From Emticicia agri (GTDB lineage: Bacteria > Bacteroidota > Bacteroidia > Cytophagales > Spirosomataceae), in the NCBI RefSeq assembly GCF_004168285.1, contig NZ_SEWF01000037.1, positions 1 to 64,000 on the forward strand: DNA of 64,000 nt. The letters are read 5' to 3'. The notes below the pieces were generated by a model. It had not been told where the DNA came from, did not search any database, and saw only the letters and a list, made by a program, of their open reading frames with translations. A program made the translations under genes and the position numbers. Of the stretch, positions 8,257 to 15,149 are shown one piece after another. Positions within the stretch are counted from its first letter, which is position 1. Every line of letters begins with the position of its first letter.

Positions 8257-8517
8257 ATGCTTGAGTATCAAATCTATTTTACCATGAACGCTAATTTTAT
8301 GCTAAATCTAATTTACACTCAAACTGAAAAAATTGCCAGATTTATGATGGGATGTATTTTTTACATTTTACTGGCAATGACTATTCTTATCATTTCTCCC
8401 TTCATTTTTGCTGTGATGCTGATTGATACTAAAAATAGTATTAATCAGATTATTACCAACCTCAAATTATTACATAATACAGAAGGTTTTTCAGAGCTGA
8501 GCAAGACAAAACTATAA
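8257..8517 (+). CDS. Small putative membrane protein (86 aa)
   Basis: One strong hydrophobic stretch, FMMGCIFYILLAMTILIISP with further hydrophobic residues to about position 66, is flanked by polar ends, as in a small single- or double-pass membrane protein. The ATG at 8257 is 13 bp after a 20-bp hairpin; the ATG at 8284 (MNANFML) is an equally good start. No family is recognised. It may be a real small protein, but evidence is limited to length and composition. Confidence 0.4.
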   Translation: MLEYQIYFTMNANFMLNLIYTQTEKIARFMMGCIFYILLAMTILIISPFIFAVMLIDTKNSINQIITNLKLLHNTEGFSELSKTKL

Positions 8518-8685
8518 AGAAACTTTTCTTTGATTATTTGAAATAAGAACATCACAACTTTTATATTCATAGGGCTTTTGAAGAATATTTTATGAATATC
8601 ATTAATGCCTAAGAATAACCTTAAATGCTCAGTTTTAGTTAATATAATGTTTAAGTCTTGGTTTTTATTAGAGTTCGCTCATCCC

Positions 8686-9432
8686 TTATTTAACTACCCA
8701 CTGTAGAAGCTTTGATATGGGCTTAGCATAAAGGGTATACCATCTTGGAGATAGACCGTTAATTTTCCATGCATTGCGGTCTTCTTTATTGGCTGTTATC
8801 CGTTTTTTTAGAGAGTCATTGCTATTTCCTCCATTTCTCATTTTCATTAATACCTCTGGAACATGGTAAGAGGAAACCTTATGCTTGTAAAGCATTCTTA
8901 ACATCAATTCGTAATCACTTGCATTGGGCATAGTAGGCACATATAAGCCATAAGTATCATAAATTTTCTTCTTCAAGAAGAATGCTGTATGAGGAGGCAT
9001 CCAACCATGCAGAAATTTATTTCGGTTATAAGAACCTGATTTCCAGTTACGTTCAATTTTCGTCACATCTTTATTATTCACATAATGCAAATCTCCATAA
9101 ACCGAATCTGCACCAGACTCTTTGAAAGCTTTCACGACTTTTGAAATTACCTGATTATTCGGGTAAAAATCATCAGACCCAATTATTCCTACAGCATCGC
9201 CAGTAGCCATTTCTACACCTTTATTCATTGCGTAGAAAATACCACCATCCTTTTCCGAAATCCACTTGATTCTATCTCCATAGGATTTAAGTATATCTAC
9301 AGTTCCATCTTTAGAAGCACCATCGGCCACAATGTATTCAATATCAGGGTAATCTTGTGAAAGTACACTCTCTATAGTATCACGAATCGTTGCAGCAGAA
9401 TTGTAAGCGGCAGTAACAATTGAAATTTTCAT
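8686..9432 (-). CDS. Glycosyltransferase family 2 (GT-A fold)
   Basis: The 248-residue protein begins MKISIVTAAYNSAATIRDTI and has VLSQDYPDIEYIVADGASKD, DGGIFYAMNKG and IGSDDFY, the nucleotide-sugar and metal-binding segments of GT2 enzymes (GSDD acting as the DxD-like motif). The HGWMPPHTAFFLKK segment is typical of cytoplasmic WcaA/PGL-type transferases that add a sugar to a lipid-linked glycan. No membrane segment is seen. It stands alone, about 6.6 kb from the GDP-mannose epimerase homologue, so a shared surface-polysaccharide pathway is possible but unproven. Acceptor and sugar donor cannot be read from the sequence. Confidence 0.88.
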   Translation of the reverse strand: MKISIVTAAYNSAATIRDTIESVLSQDYPDIEYIVADGASKDGTVDILKSYGDRIKWISEKDGGIFYAMNKGVEMATGDAVGIIGSDDFYPNNQVISKVVKAFKESGADSVYGDLHYVNNKDVTKIERNWKSGSYNRNKFLHGWMPPHTAFFLKKKIYDTYGLYVPTMPNASDYELMLRMLYKHKVSSYHVPEVLMKMRNGGNSNDSLKKRITANKEDRNAWKINGLSPRWYTLYAKPISKLLQWVVK

Positions 9433-10207
9433 GAAAAGAAATCGGATTTTAAAATTTTCACTATGACCTTGTTTATATTATTTTTAGAAGTTATTCGAGA
9501 AAAATAAACAGTTATACTTTTCTTGATGGGATAATATTTTTGTAAAACCTTATTGAAATATTCATTCCTTAATACATAGAAGTATTTTTGAATTGAAGAC
9601 TATTTTCGTCACGCTCTGGTAATATTTACAACTATCTCTTTTATTAGCTACCATTATTGAGATGAAAGAACTAATAGTCTCTTTCTTCAATTAACTTATG
9701 AATGGAGAAAATATATTTATACCCAATCAAGTAGGCAGTTTTTCTATTTCGACACTAACCTGACTGCCCAATAACTATCACTTATTACAGAAAATAACCT
9801 AATTGTAAATTTCTAATCTATTCAGAGATTTTGCTTTATGTAACAAAATTAGTTATTTCTTGTAAGAAAATTACCTTAAAAGCGCCCTAAAATAATGATT
9901 GACAAATAAAATTTTAGGGGTATATAGGTAATGTACAATAAATAAAGCAAATATTTAAATTTTGTTATTGATTGAACTTTTCTTGAAACCTTATGGAGGT
10001 TAGAAAGTCTAACTTTGTATTGCGCTAAATCTTTACTAACTTATAATTTCAAATTATATAAATCTCAGGCATTTTATTTTTGGATATAAAAATTCAGTTT
10101 ATTGATTTAAAGTTGGAGTACGCTTACTATAGTAATAGGAAACAACGTTTATAAATTTATTCATAACCCATTCTTAGTAAAAGGAGAAATATCGCATATC
10201 ATAAAAT
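9433..10207. other. 775-bp intergenic region holding left end of accessory element
   Basis: No gene recognised. It contains the left copy of a 14-bp direct repeat (10102-10115) and a TTGTATTGC motif (10015-10023) that recurs near the right end of the element at 14.6 kb. A small inverted repeat GTTAGA/TCTAAC lies near 9999-10013. The left part holds the upstream region of the glycosyltransferase. Confidence 0.45.
10102..10115 (+). repeat. Left copy of 14-bp direct repeat (candidate att site)
   Basis: TTGATTTAAAGTTG occurs here and again at 14642-14655. The two copies bracket the whole accessory gene group and nothing else. The match is perfect over 14 bp and then breaks on both sides. This fits a core site of integration, but the sequence is AT-rich, so chance is not excluded. 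Confidence 0.45.
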
Positions 10208-11446
10208 ATGGAAACAGGTTCTCAACATTCGCAAATATATAATTTTGCAATAAATACTGGTAAGATATATGAGGATGTCAGAGAATTAAGAACAAAATTC
10301 TCTGATGAATTGCTAAGTGAATTTGTTAGAAGAGTTGAAAGTGCTCTACTTAGAAAAAGAATAGAGCCGGAAGTTCCCTTTCATCCAACAGAATGGAGAT
10401 ACCATAAACAAAAGTATATTTTATTCCGTGATAATAAAGATTTAGACCCATTTAGGATTCATTTCTTTTTACAACCAACAAACAATTATCCAAAGAAATT
10501 GTCAGATAAAGAATGGCTTTCGATAGTTTATGAAAAGCGTGTAGACATAAAGAAACCCATTAAGCAGTCAAATACATTGTTAGGAAAGGATAAGATTCCT
10601 AATGATGAAGAAGCACATAAGAACGAAAACTATACATTTCTTGAGAATTTTAAAGGGAATGATAAAATTGATAAATCAAAAGAACAGAAAATAGAATACA
10701 TTGATGAGGTTTCAACAGAAAAGAAAAAAGAAGTTCTAAAAAAACTAAAAAGTGGTAAATATTACATGGCAGATGACGACAATGATCCGTTCCAATGGCG
10801 GAGATGGAGATATAATATTTATTCTTATTACCAAAAATGTATATTGGATTTTAAAGAAGACAGAAAAGATTTTGAATATTTTTTTGCTTTTAAATTAGAA
10901 CTCATAGACCCTTATGATGTAAAATTGTTTTTGAACTGGCATTTAGAAAATACATTTTCTAATGATTTAGAACAATTTAAGGAATTTATAGATATACTTT
11001 TTATGAAATATAACGAGATTCTATTTGACCCAACAATTAAATCTTTATGTATGAAATTTTCTGAAAAAAATAAAGAAATAGAGTTAAAGCAACCAGAAGA
11101 AAAAAAAACAAAGTTAGGGCGAAAAACAACAGATAAGTTAGAGATTCCGATTACTATAAGCAGAGAGTCATCAGATAAAATAACAAGATTAACAAGTGAG
11201 CAGACAGCAATTCTATTTAAGTATCTTCAAGAAGAGGGTATATTGTTGCAAGATAATAATTTATTAAGTAAGGTTAGTATGGCAAGAGCTATTAGAGCAT
11301 TAACAGGATTGAGCGACGATAAATTAAAAAAGCATATTCAAAAATATAAGCACAGTAATACGGATATAAGACAAGTTTTGAAATATTTAGAAAATATTAA
11401 ACAATTGATAGACAGAGATTTAAAGCAAAAAAAAGGTCCCAACTAA
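10208..11446 (+). CDS. Hypothetical element-borne protein (412 aa)
   Basis: I do not recognise a named family. The N-terminal 110 residues look globular with several aromatic residues; about 120-185 is Lys/Glu/Asn-rich and probably disordered or coiled; about 190-285 is again globular (DPFQWRRWRYNIYSYY). The C-terminal 90 residues (LTSEQTAILFKYLQEEGI, ALTGLSDDKLKKHIQK) look like a helical DNA- or protein-binding domain of the sort seen in Bacteroidota mobile elements, perhaps RteC-like. It is the first gene inside the left direct repeat and is AT-rich compared with the housekeeping genes after 15 kb. An imperfect hairpin (TCCCAA/TTGGGA, 11438-11457) follows it. Confidence 0.6.
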   Translation: METGSQHSQIYNFAINTGKIYEDVRELRTKFSDELLSEFVRRVESALLRKRIEPEVPFHPTEWRYHKQKYILFRDNKDLDPFRIHFFLQPTNNYPKKLSDKEWLSIVYEKRVDIKKPIKQSNTLLGKDKIPNDEEAHKNENYTFLENFKGNDKIDKSKEQKIEYIDEVSTEKKKEVLKKLKSGKYYMADDDNDPFQWRRWRYNIYSYYQKCILDFKEDRKDFEYFFAFKLELIDPYDVKLFLNWHLENTFSNDLEQFKEFIDILFMKYNEILFDPTIKSLCMKFSEKNKEIELKQPEEKKTKLGRKTTDKLEIPITISRESSDKITRLTSEQTAILFKYLQEEGILLQDNNLLSKVSMARAIRALTGLSDDKLKKHIQKYKHSNTDIRQVLKYLENIKQLIDRDLKQKKGPN

Positions 11447-11531
11447 TATTAATTGGGATCCCCAATTATATAAATAACCACAAATAATGCTATTTCATTT
11501 GCGAAGAATTTTAAACTAAAATTTTTCAAAG

Positions 11532-11858
11532 ATGAACCTCATTATCACCACACCAGAAGAATTAGAAAAGCTAATTCAGGAAGCAATTAAAAAAATTTCA
11601 GCAACTTTTACTCCCCAACCTATTCAAGTAGAAAACAAGCCCATGACAATTGAAGAGGCTTCTAAATTTCTGCAAATACCTAAAAATACGCTCTATAAAT
11701 ACACCCATGAGCGTTCTATCCCTTTCCGTAAAATAGGTCGTTCCTTACGCTTCAATCAAAAAGATTTAGTTGAATGGCTTGAAGAAAATCGCAAACTTAC
11801 AAAGTTTGAGACTGAAAACAGGGCTCTGTCTGAATTTTCAAAACCGAAAAGAAAATGA
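11532..11858 (+). CDS. Excisionase-like helix-turn-helix protein (HTH_17/MerR-like)
   Basis: The 108-residue protein carries from about residue 37 the pattern MTIEEASKFLQIPKNTLYKY, then RSIPFRKIGRSLRFNQKDLVEWLEEN, the classic winged-helix fold of Xis and 'excisionase family DNA binding domain' proteins of Bacteroidota mobile elements. Such proteins bind near attachment sites and set the direction of recombination, or act as replication or transfer regulators. Its stop overlaps the next start by 4 bp, indicating translational coupling. No integrase is seen nearby, so its partner recombinase would have to be elsewhere. Confidence 0.8.
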   Translation: MNLIITTPEELEKLIQEAIKKISATFTPQPIQVENKPMTIEEASKFLQIPKNTLYKYTHERSIPFRKIGRSLRFNQKDLVEWLEENRKLTKFETENRALSEFSKPKRK

Positions 11859-12292
11859 AAGGAGAAGCACCAAAATGTTCTCAAAGTAACGAGGTGTTAT
11901 TTTGGGAACATATTTTGGAAAAGAACCTCCAGAATATCGACAAAATTCTTGCTATAAAACAAGCATATCTGGCTAAACTAACCTATCTCTCATTAGATTC
12001 TCTAACACAAACTAATGCCCGACACATTCAGTTACTCGAAAATGAAATTGGTGCATTTATAGAATGCAAAGAGACTATCAATAATCTTAAAATAGCTTAT
12101 GTCTCAGCTACTATCCGCAATGCTGACCTATTGATTTTCTTGGATTGTCAGAACTGGGCTTTGAAAAATGAAAACCGACAATTACGCTTAGAAAACACAG
12201 ATTTAAAGCACCACAGCCAGTATCTTGACAATCTCTCAGATACCCTCTTGAAATTCATTCATAAGTCCAGAAAGGAGGTAAGACATGACTGA
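11855..12292 (+). CDS. Hypothetical coiled-coil protein of the element (145 aa)
   Basis: A mostly helical protein with a clear coiled-coil-like stretch at about residues 95-135 (NENRQLRLENTDLKHHSQYL). It has no membrane segment or enzyme motif. Its ATG overlaps the upstream HTH gene and its end overlaps the ATPase gene by 8 bp, so the three are one operon. A structural or accessory role in replication or mobilisation is inferred only from position. Confidence 0.6.
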   Translation: MKGEAPKCSQSNEVLFWEHILEKNLQNIDKILAIKQAYLAKLTYLSLDSLTQTNARHIQLLENEIGAFIECKETINNLKIAYVSATIRNADLLIFLDCQNWALKNENRQLRLENTDLKHHSQYLDNLSDTLLKFIHKSRKEVRHD

Positions 12293-13367
12293 TAGCAACA
12301 GACACTATTCTAAAAACTTACAAATCATTCTGGCTTCTCAAGCAAAATTAAAAGAATATAGCTGTAAGAAAATTTTAGGTAAAAATCCCATCATTTCTTT
12401 AGGTCAATTTGGTGTCATTTTTCCCAAAACAATTAATATTATTCAAGGAAAAAAAGGCGTACATAAATCTCGTATCACGGAGAATTTCTGTGCATTATTG
12501 CTTTCTAAAGAAATTGATAAACCATTTCTTGGATTCAAGAAAAATATATTGGAAAGATATGCTGTATTGTATGTAGATACCGAAAGAAATCAGGCTGAAC
12601 AGTTCCCTTTAGCTATACAAAAAATCAAACGTTTAGCTGGCTATGAGATAGAAGAACATCCACCAAACTTTAGCTATGTTTCTTTAATAGAAATCAAGCG
12701 TGTAGAAAGATTTGACGCCATCAAAGAATATCTGGACTATTTCAGAGAAGAAAATTCAGACCAACAACTATTTATTGTTTTTGATGTACTAACCGACTGT
12801 ATCGGAAATTTCAATAACGTCTCAGAAAGCATGGAATTAGTAGATATGCTTAATGATTTGATTAATTACCATAATGTAACACTTTTATGTGTGATACATG
12901 AAAACCCAGGAAATGGAAGTGAAAAGGGTAGAGGACATTTAGGAACAGAGTTGAATAACAAGGCGAGCCAAGTAATGCAGATAGGCTTTGAAAAAGACAA
13001 CAAAGGCAATGATACTGATTTGATACGTCTGAAGTGTTTGCATGCCCGAAGTACAAAGAAACTTGAACCTGTCTATTTAGAATATTCAGAAGAAGCCAAG
13101 GGATTAGTATTAGCCTCAAGTGATTTTGTAGCCGAAAGAATGGCACAAAAAAAAGAGAAGGCAACTTTAGCAGAGATACAATCATGGATTCAGGAAAACA
13201 TGGGTGCTGAGATGAATAAAGAACATCTGATGAATAATCTGATAGCATATTTTGATTGCAGCAAAAGAACGGTTGAAGAACGCTTGAAGGAGTTAGTAGA
13301 AAGTAATTTCCTCACAAAAGAAAAGCATGGCAGAGAAGTGGTTTATGCGCTTACAATTCCCTTCTAA
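12285..13367 (+). CDS. RepA-like RecA-fold ATPase (AAA_25 type)
   Basis: The 360-residue protein resembles RepA/DnaB-like helicase-type ATPases of plasmids and integrative elements. INIIQGKKGVHKSR (50-63) is the Walker A loop; the usual GKS/GKT is GVHKS here, with His60 where Gly is expected, while Lys61 and Ser62 are kept. YVDTERNQAEQF and LFIVFDVLTDC (Walker B, about 165) follow, then VIHENPGNGSEKGRGHLGTE, a sensor/loop typical of the family. The last 80 residues look like a winged helix. It probably acts in element replication or maintenance. It overlaps the upstream gene by 8 bp. Confidence 0.75.
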   Translation: MTDSNRHYSKNLQIILASQAKLKEYSCKKILGKNPIISLGQFGVIFPKTINIIQGKKGVHKSRITENFCALLLSKEIDKPFLGFKKNILERYAVLYVDTERNQAEQFPLAIQKIKRLAGYEIEEHPPNFSYVSLIEIKRVERFDAIKEYLDYFREENSDQQLFIVFDVLTDCIGNFNNVSESMELVDMLNDLINYHNVTLLCVIHENPGNGSEKGRGHLGTELNNKASQVMQIGFEKDNKGNDTDLIRLKCLHARSTKKLEPVYLEYSEEAKGLVLASSDFVAERMAQKKEKATLAEIQSWIQENMGAEMNKEHLMNNLIAYFDCSKRTVEERLKELVESNFLTKEKHGREVVYALTIPF

Positions 13368-13372
13368 ACAAT

Positions 13373-13400
13373 GTTTGCAATTGCAAACCCCTATATAGGG
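13373..13400. promoter_or_regulatory. Two abutting perfect palindromes (16 bp + 12 bp)
   Basis: GTTTGCAATTGCAAAC (13373-13388) is directly followed by CCCTATATAGGG (13389-13400), just after the ATPase gene. A further GTTGCAAA lies at 13409-13416. Adjacent perfect palindromes in a short spacer suggest protein-binding sites (operator or replication origin), though a hairpin acting as terminator is possible. Confidence 0.45.
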
Positions 13401-13444
13401 CTTTGCGGTTGCAAATGTCAATCAAAATTAAAATTTAAGAAACG

Positions 13445-13627
13445 ATGAGAACAAAATATAAGACCTCAACTCGTTCGGCCTTGGCAGAACAATACAAAGT
13501 AAGTTTACCGACCTTCAGAAAATGGTTGATGAGGATTCCTGATTTAGAGTTATCAGAGACTCAACGGACATTGACACCCAAACAAGTGGAGAAGATATGC
13601 ACACATTTAGGAGAACCACCAGATTAA
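13445..13627 (+). CDS. Small DUF4248-like HTH protein (60 aa)
   Basis: The 60-residue protein has a helix-turn-helix look (RSALAEQYKVSLPTFRKWL) and ends with LTPKQVEKICTHLGEP, very like the end of DUF4248 proteins of Bacteroidota mobile elements (from memory). It probably binds DNA. It lies between two palindromes and a helically phased repeat array, so regulation of the neighbouring genes or of replication is plausible. Confidence 0.6.
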   Translation: MRTKYKTSTRSALAEQYKVSLPTFRKWLMRIPDLELSETQRTLTPKQVEKICTHLGEPPD

Positions 13628-13633
13628 GTTGTA

Positions 13634-13714
13634 TTAACCTAAAATAATTTGAATTAATGTGAGTTAACGGTGATTAACCTCAATTAACTGAAAAGCGGTT
13701 TCTTGAGGTTTCTT
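13634..13714. repeat. Helically phased TTAA and GGTTTCTT repeats
   Basis: TTAA boxes, mostly ATTAAC/GTTAAC, begin at 13634, 13654, 13664, 13674 and 13684: four consecutive 10-bp steps plus one at double spacing. Then GGTTTCTT occurs at 13697 and 13707, again 10 bp apart. All sit on one face of the helix in the 118-bp spacer before the putative DNA-binding protein gene. They look like iterons, an origin-proximal array or relaxosome binding sites. Confidence 0.55.
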
Positions 13715-13745
13715 ATTTTTGAGGTGTACTAAAACGAAAAATAAT

Positions 13746-14177
13746 ATGCACCCAACAATGAGAACGGGAAGAGCTTTGCAACTGGAAGAAATTGCAAACT
13801 CACCGAACAAGGTAACGTTAGGATTCAAGTGTAATGCTCAATTGAAAATTAGTTTGGCAATGGAAGCCCAGAATTATAGCATGAGCCTTTCAGAGTATGT
13901 AGAAACTCTTGTAGAAAACCGTCATGCGCAGCAGCAAAACATGGCGATTGCAAAAGCACCAAATGAAAGTGGTGAAATCTGGCAATTGACTAACCAGATT
14001 AAGGAATTGAAAGCGAAACTTGCTTTTTTCTATGAAGAACCTATAATGAAAAAAGCTTTTCAAGAAAGCAAGGGGAAGATTGTGCCATACATTGATAAAA
14101 ACGGAATTCCTCGAAGAGATTCCATTATAACTATTGAGGATGTCTATAAGATTTTATTTAAAACCAATAAACTTTAA
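13746..14177 (+). CDS. Putative DNA-binding/mobilisation accessory protein (143 aa)
   Basis: The likely start is the ATG at 13746; an upstream TTG at 13719 adds residues that do not look structural. The centre, VTLGFKCNAQLKISLAMEAQ with NYSMSLSEYVETLV after it, resembles a ribbon-helix-helix or MbpA/MobC-like DNA-binding unit, followed by a helical stretch (NQIKELKAKLAFF). The family is uncertain. A relaxosome or replication accessory role is inferred from its position right after the phased repeat array and before a small membrane protein 6 bp downstream. No relaxase gene accompanies it. Confidence 0.45.
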   Translation: MHPTMRTGRALQLEEIANSPNKVTLGFKCNAQLKISLAMEAQNYSMSLSEYVETLVENRHAQQQNMAIAKAPNESGEIWQLTNQIKELKAKLAFFYEEPIMKKAFQESKGKIVPYIDKNGIPRRDSIITIEDVYKILFKTNKL

Positions 14178-14183
14178 TAAACC

Positions 14184-14417
14184 ATGTTTCAACAAATAGA
14201 ACAACCGTTTACAAGTGTGTCCTACACTGAGCCTTCATCATTAGAGTTTACCACAAATTATATGGAATATGATAAAAAAGAATCTAATAATTTAGGTTGG
14301 ATACTTGCTCTTTTCCTAATCATCTGCGGAATTTTAGGATTTCTTATTTGGAAAATTAGAGATGAAAAAACAAAACAGCTTGAAATAGAGGAAGCTGAGT
14401 TGATTGAGGATACATAA
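14184..14417 (+). CDS. Small single-pass membrane protein of the element (77 aa)
   Basis: A polar N-terminal half is followed by one hydrophobic helix (LGWILALFLIICGILGFLIW, about residues 37-56) and a charged Glu/Lys-rich tail. It starts 6 bp after the previous stop, so it belongs to the same transcript, which ends at a strong terminator 26 bp after the stop. Function unknown; it may be an envelope component left from a transfer or maintenance module. Confidence 0.55.
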   Translation: MFQQIEQPFTSVSYTEPSSLEFTTNYMEYDKKESNNLGWILALFLIICGILGFLIWKIRDEKTKQLEIEEAELIEDT

Positions 14418-14442
14418 AAGCAAATAAATCCGATATTATTCC

Positions 14443-14478
14443 AAAGCATCATGACTCAATAGTTGTGATGCTTTTTTT
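14443..14478 (+). terminator. Intrinsic terminator closing the element operon
   Basis: AAAGCATCA (14443-14451) pairs with TGATGCTTT (14466-14474), followed by a run of T. It marks the end of the element's gene block. Confidence 0.75.
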
Positions 14479-14522
14479 ATGATGAATTTTAATAAGCAAT
14501 GTTTAAAATTCAGTATTAGTAA

Positions 14523-14638
14523 TTGCAATACAAAACGTTAATTCGAAATTGAATAGAAAAGAAGATAATACTAAAACTGATTCTATGTTTTTAAAAAAAC
14601 TTTAATAAGGTAATTTTGTATTGCAAATTGTATTGCAA
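14523..14638. repeat. TTGTATTGCAA motif cluster near the right element end
   Basis: TTGTATTGCAA occurs twice in direct orientation at 14616-14626 and 14628-14638 (12-bp period) and once inverted at 14523-14533. Nine bases of it recur at 10015-10023 near the left end. Such spaced motifs beside a presumed core site look like arm-type or replication-protein binding sites. Confidence 0.4.
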
Positions 14639-14641
14639 CTT

Positions 14642-14655
14642 TTGATTTAAAGTTG
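14642..14655 (+). repeat. Right copy of 14-bp direct repeat (candidate att site)
   Basis: Exact copy of TTGATTTAAAGTTG at 10102-10115. It lies 57 bp beyond the 3' end of the tRNA-Pro gene, outside that gene's terminator, so insertion here would leave the tRNA intact. Confidence 0.45.
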
Positions 14656-14670
14656 AAAAATGGGAATAAA

Positions 14671-14704
14671 AAAAGCCTCATAACTTGCTTGTTATAAGGC
14701 TTTT
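14671..14704 (-). terminator. Terminator downstream of tRNA-Pro
   Basis: Arms 14671-14684 and 14691-14704 form a 14-bp stem with one mismatch (AAAAGCCTCATAAC and GTTATAAGGCTTTT). Read on the minus strand it follows tRNA-Pro by 7 bp and is succeeded by a T-run. Confidence 0.7.
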
Positions 14705-14711
14705 AATCCTG

Positions 14712-14785
14712 TCGGGGTGGCCAGATTCGAACTGACGACCTTCTGCTCCCAAAGCAGACGCGATACCGGGCTACGCTACACCCCG
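14712..14785 (-). tRNA. tRNA-Pro (anticodon TGG)
   Basis: On the minus strand the 74-nt gene has acceptor arms CGGGGTG and CACCCCG, a D-arm around AGCGTAGCCCGGT, anticodon stem-loop CTGCTTTGGGAGCAG with TGG, and T-arm loop GTTCGAATC. CCA is not encoded. It reads codons CCN. The accessory element ends about 60 bp beyond its 3' end. Confidence 0.95.
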
Positions 14786-14872
14786 AGGGCGGTATCTTAA
14801 AATTTGAGAGTGCAAAGGTAGAAGTTTTTATTTGTAAATCAAAAATTAATTTCAAAACTTTTACACATTCTC

Positions 14873-14961
<89 letters not shown>

Positions 14962-15050
14962 TTTCCCGTTTGGGACTGCAAATATACAGGCTCATTTTAT
15001 TTAAACAAAACTGATGCCCTATTTTTTCTTATTTTTTTAGTAAAATCTAA

Positions 15051-15137
15051 TTATGGCTCAATAATCTCGTCAGTAGTAAACGAAATCGGAACAGTATGGA
15101 TAACCTTTACCGGTTTATCATCTTTTAGGGCAGGTAA
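15051..15137 (-). pseudogene. TonB C-terminal-like fragment
   Basis: A 28-codon minus-strand stretch ending in TAA (15051-15053) reads LPALKDDKPVKVIHTVPISF and eight more residues. This resembles the last strands of TonB C-terminal domains (…GKPVxVxxTxPIxF). Upstream in frame there are stops at once, and the next base pairs belong to the 3' end of the carboxylase gene, so it is a remnant rather than a gene. The family match is from memory. Confidence 0.35.
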
Positions 15138-15149
15138 TTAGTGTCTATC

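Noticed and set aside
14712-14785. tRNA-Pro as the integration target, with its 3' end duplicated at the far end of the element
   Set aside because: No copy of the tRNA 3' segment (GGTGGCCAGATTCGAAC) was found between 8 and 10.2 kb. The only shared repeat is the 14-bp one outside the tRNA.
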